Below, in pieces: positions 4,488-5,596 of a stretch of DNA of 5,596 bases. Source of the stretch: Chloroflexota bacterium (GTDB lineage: Bacteria; Chloroflexota; Dehalococcoidia; UBA2247; RBG-13-53-26). The notes below the pieces were generated by a model. It did not search any database and was not told the DNA's origin. It saw only the letters and a program-made list of their open reading frames with translations. A program made the translations under genes and the position numbers. Each line of letters begins with the position of its first letter. Position 1 is the stretch's first letter. Location: contig JAFNFZ010000300.1 of assembly GCA_017885485.1 (NCBI GenBank), positions 1 to 5,596 on the forward strand, written 5' to 3'.

Positions 4488-5423
4488 ATGGCTGATAGAC
4501 TGAAGGGTAAGAATGCGGTGGTGACCGGTGCCGGCAGTGGCATCGGCAAGGCAGTGGCCGTGGCGCTCGCCGCCGAGGGAGCCAATATCGTGGCGTGCGA
4601 CCTCGGAGGAGGCGTTGACGGCAAGGGAGCCAGCACATCTCTGGCCGATGCCACTGTTGACGAGTGCAAGAAGCTAGGCGTTCAGGCGATTCCCCAGTAT
4701 GGCAGCGTGGCCGATTTCAAGGCCGCAGAGGCCATGATCCAGGCCTGCGTCAGCAACTTCGGCAGGATAGACATCCTGGTCAATGTTGCCGGCATCGACA
4801 GGGCCAGAATGATCTGGAACCTGTCGGAAGAGGACTGGGATGTGGTGATAGCGGTTCACCTCAAGGGGACATTCAATACCATCAGACATGCCGCCCCCCT
4901 GATGAGGGAGCAGAAATATGGCCGGATAGTGAACACCATCTCGGAAGCCTTTGTGGGAACCGTGGGACACGTGAACTATGGCGCTGCCAAGGGTGGCATC
5001 GCCAGTCTGACCTATGCCGTCGCCTGGGAGCTGGGCCGGTACGGCGTAACCTGCAATGCCATCTGCCCTAGGGCGGCGACCAGGATGACCATGGGGCCAG
5101 ACGTACTTGCCGGCTACAAGAAGAGGGTGGAATCCGGGCTGTGGACCAAAGAGAAATACGATGAAGTGACCCACGTGGCTAGCGCGGACTACCTGGCTGC
5201 TATTCCAGCTTTCCTGGCCAGTGACAAGGCCGCCAATATCAATGGCTGCATCTTTGGAGCCGCAGGGGCGTTCTTCTCGTTCTGGGCGCCATCCAGAGAG
5301 ACCGCAATCTACAACAGGGATTGGGACACCTACGGCAAATGGACTCTGGATGAAGTGGAGAAGTGCATGCCTGCTCTGCTCAAGGGCTACGTCAACCCGG
5401 CGCCGCCGGAGGACAAGAAATAG
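4488..5423 (+). CDS. Short-chain dehydrogenase/reductase, MFE-2-like 3-hydroxyacyl thioester dehydrogenase, paralog 3
   Basis: This 311-aa SDR is the last gene of the set. Motifs are TGAGSGIG (13-20), Asp38, loop DGKGASTSLAD (44-54, closest in feel to the MFE-2 loop), VNVAG (98-102), VHLKGT (123-128), Ser152, Tyr164, Lys168 and CPRAATRMT (193-201). It differs from the other two at VNV versus CNI and at IVNTISEA (147-154) versus IVNCTSEA near the active-site Ser. Its C-terminus has an aromatic stretch AFFSFWAP (261-268) where paralog 2 has ALTVARYS. Like paralog 1 it has an NRDWD/TRDWE element, and like paralog 2 it ends LLKGYVNPAPP. It follows paralog 2 after only 33 bp with its own strong SD. 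The dehydrogenase call is firm; the acyl substrate and direction are inference from MFE-2 resemblance and the hydratase neighbours. Confidence 0.93.
   Translation: MADRLKGKNAVVTGAGSGIGKAVAVALAAEGANIVACDLGGGVDGKGASTSLADATVDECKKLGVQAIPQYGSVADFKAAEAMIQACVSNFGRIDILVNVAGIDRARMIWNLSEEDWDVVIAVHLKGTFNTIRHAAPLMREQKYGRIVNTISEAFVGTVGHVNYGAAKGGIASLTYAVAWELGRYGVTCNAICPRAATRMTMGPDVLAGYKKRVESGLWTKEKYDEVTHVASADYLAAIPAFLASDKAANINGCIFGAAGAFFSFWAPSRETAIYNRDWDTYGKWTLDEVEKCMPALLKGYVNPAPPEDKK
4741..4771 (+). repeat. 31-bp direct repeat, copy in SDR paralog 3
   Basis: Exact match to 2731-2761. Identity stops immediately on both sides (CC versus CA upstream, C versus T downstream), within genes that otherwise differ at many synonymous sites. 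Confidence 0.9.
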
Positions 5424-5452
5424 ACAATCTGCCGTAGTCACCGGATACAAGG

Positions 5453-5576
5453 GCTAGTGTAGTGCTTCGCAAATATCGTTATTTGGGCAATTCCGCTCCT
5501 AGCCAGACGGATTCAGGCGAAGCCATACTTTTAGACCATTGGCAGCCTAACGAAGCGTTGGAGACACTACACTAGC
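5453..5576. repeat. Inverted-repeat-bounded noncoding element, possibly MITE-like
   Basis: GCTAGTGTAGTG at 5453-5464 is a perfect inverted copy of 5565-5576, with 100 bp between the arms. Near the outer end of each arm is a TA (5455-5456 and 5573-5574), as expected for elements that duplicate a TA target, such as the IS630/Tc1 group. A second inverted match, GCTTCGC (5464-5470), pairs with GCGAAGC (5517-5523), and its first six bases also pair with 5551-5556. The inside has no credible ORF and looks more AT-rich than the genes. It could be a small non-autonomous element, an insertion-sequence end or a structured RNA region. Only the inverted repeat itself is certain. Confidence 0.45.
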
Positions 5577-5596
5577 AATAGATAGTGTCAATCTCT

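Larger units (their letters stand above)
2478..5423 (+). repeat. Tandem array of three paralogous SDR genes
   Basis: Three complete dehydrogenase genes lie head to tail in the same orientation. The first 200 residues align without any gap. Identities by hand count are 136 (1 versus 2), 133 (1 versus 3) and 139 (2 versus 3). All keep Asp38, His124, Ser152, Tyr164 and Lys168 at the same numbers. No copy shows a frameshift or lost catalytic residue, so all three appear functional. Confidence 0.9.

Noticed and set aside
3686..5071. Plus-strand frames at 3686-4132 and 4664-5071 starting at equivalent places in paralogs 2 and 3, with similar Arg/Gln-rich products
   Set aside because: Their similarity to each other follows from the homology of the main frame. 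They have no start signals of their own, and composition is typical of an off-frame reading.
4674..5450. Long minus-strand open frame (258 codons) opposite SDR paralog 3
   Set aside because: It lies wholly antisense to a well-supported SDR, encodes a Pro/Gly/His-rich sequence with no recognisable fold, and similar antisense frames appear opposite the other paralogs. It is a codon-bias shadow.
5562..5592. Minus-strand promoter-like TTGACA (complement of 5587-5592) with TAGTGT 16 bp on
   Set aside because: The -35 is perfect but the -10 matches only 3 of 6 and would drive transcription antisense into the SDR array with no minus-strand gene. It also coincides with the inverted-repeat arm.

Overview
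The window reads as bacterial chromosome of moderately high GC with heavy use of AGG/AGA arginine and ATA isoleucine codons. That codon style, together with VTT-domain membrane proteins and a split hydratase/dehydrogenase operon, would fit a Dehalococcoidia-like Chloroflexota or a similar environmental lineage. This placement is inference only; there is no rRNA or other marker here. All seven genes lie on the + strand.

Left part (1-1424): two neighbouring but divergent VTT/DedA-type (SNARE-associated Golgi protein-like) integral membrane proteins. They are separated by a 160-bp spacer that carries a perfect TATAAT -10 box, so the second gene probably has its own promoter. The reading frame of the first gene is open to the window edge, so its true start is uncertain.

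Middle and right part (about 1510-5423): a likely operon of five genes with a recognisable promoter just upstream. In order these are a FAS1-like hot-dog dehydratase subunit, a MaoC hot-dog dehydratase/hydratase, and three consecutive paralogous short-chain dehydrogenases (SDRs). The MaoC protein has the Asp/His catalytic dyad (D36, H41). The FAS1-like partner keeps the Asp but has Trp in the His position, which suggests a HadA/HadB-like asymmetric heterodimer. The three SDRs (314, 314 and 311 aa) align without gaps over their first 200 residues, with 133 to 139 identities in each pair by hand count. They resemble the (3R)-hydroxyacyl-CoA dehydrogenase domain of peroxisomal multifunctional enzyme 2 (MFE-2): an Asp ends beta-2, a long DG-G loop follows, and a VHLKGT motif puts His where classical SDRs have the tetrad Asn. 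Together the operon looks like a dissected MFE-2-like module (hydration of an enoyl thioester, then NAD-dependent oxidation of the 3-hydroxyacyl thioester), with three dehydrogenase versions for one hydratase pair. The substrate cannot be read from the sequence, and no acyl-CoA dehydrogenase, ligase or thiolase is present in the window.

Right end (5424-5596): no gene. It contains a 12-bp perfect inverted repeat 100 bp apart with TA near both outer ends, plus internal secondary inverted repeats, possibly a small non-autonomous mobile element or a structured RNA.
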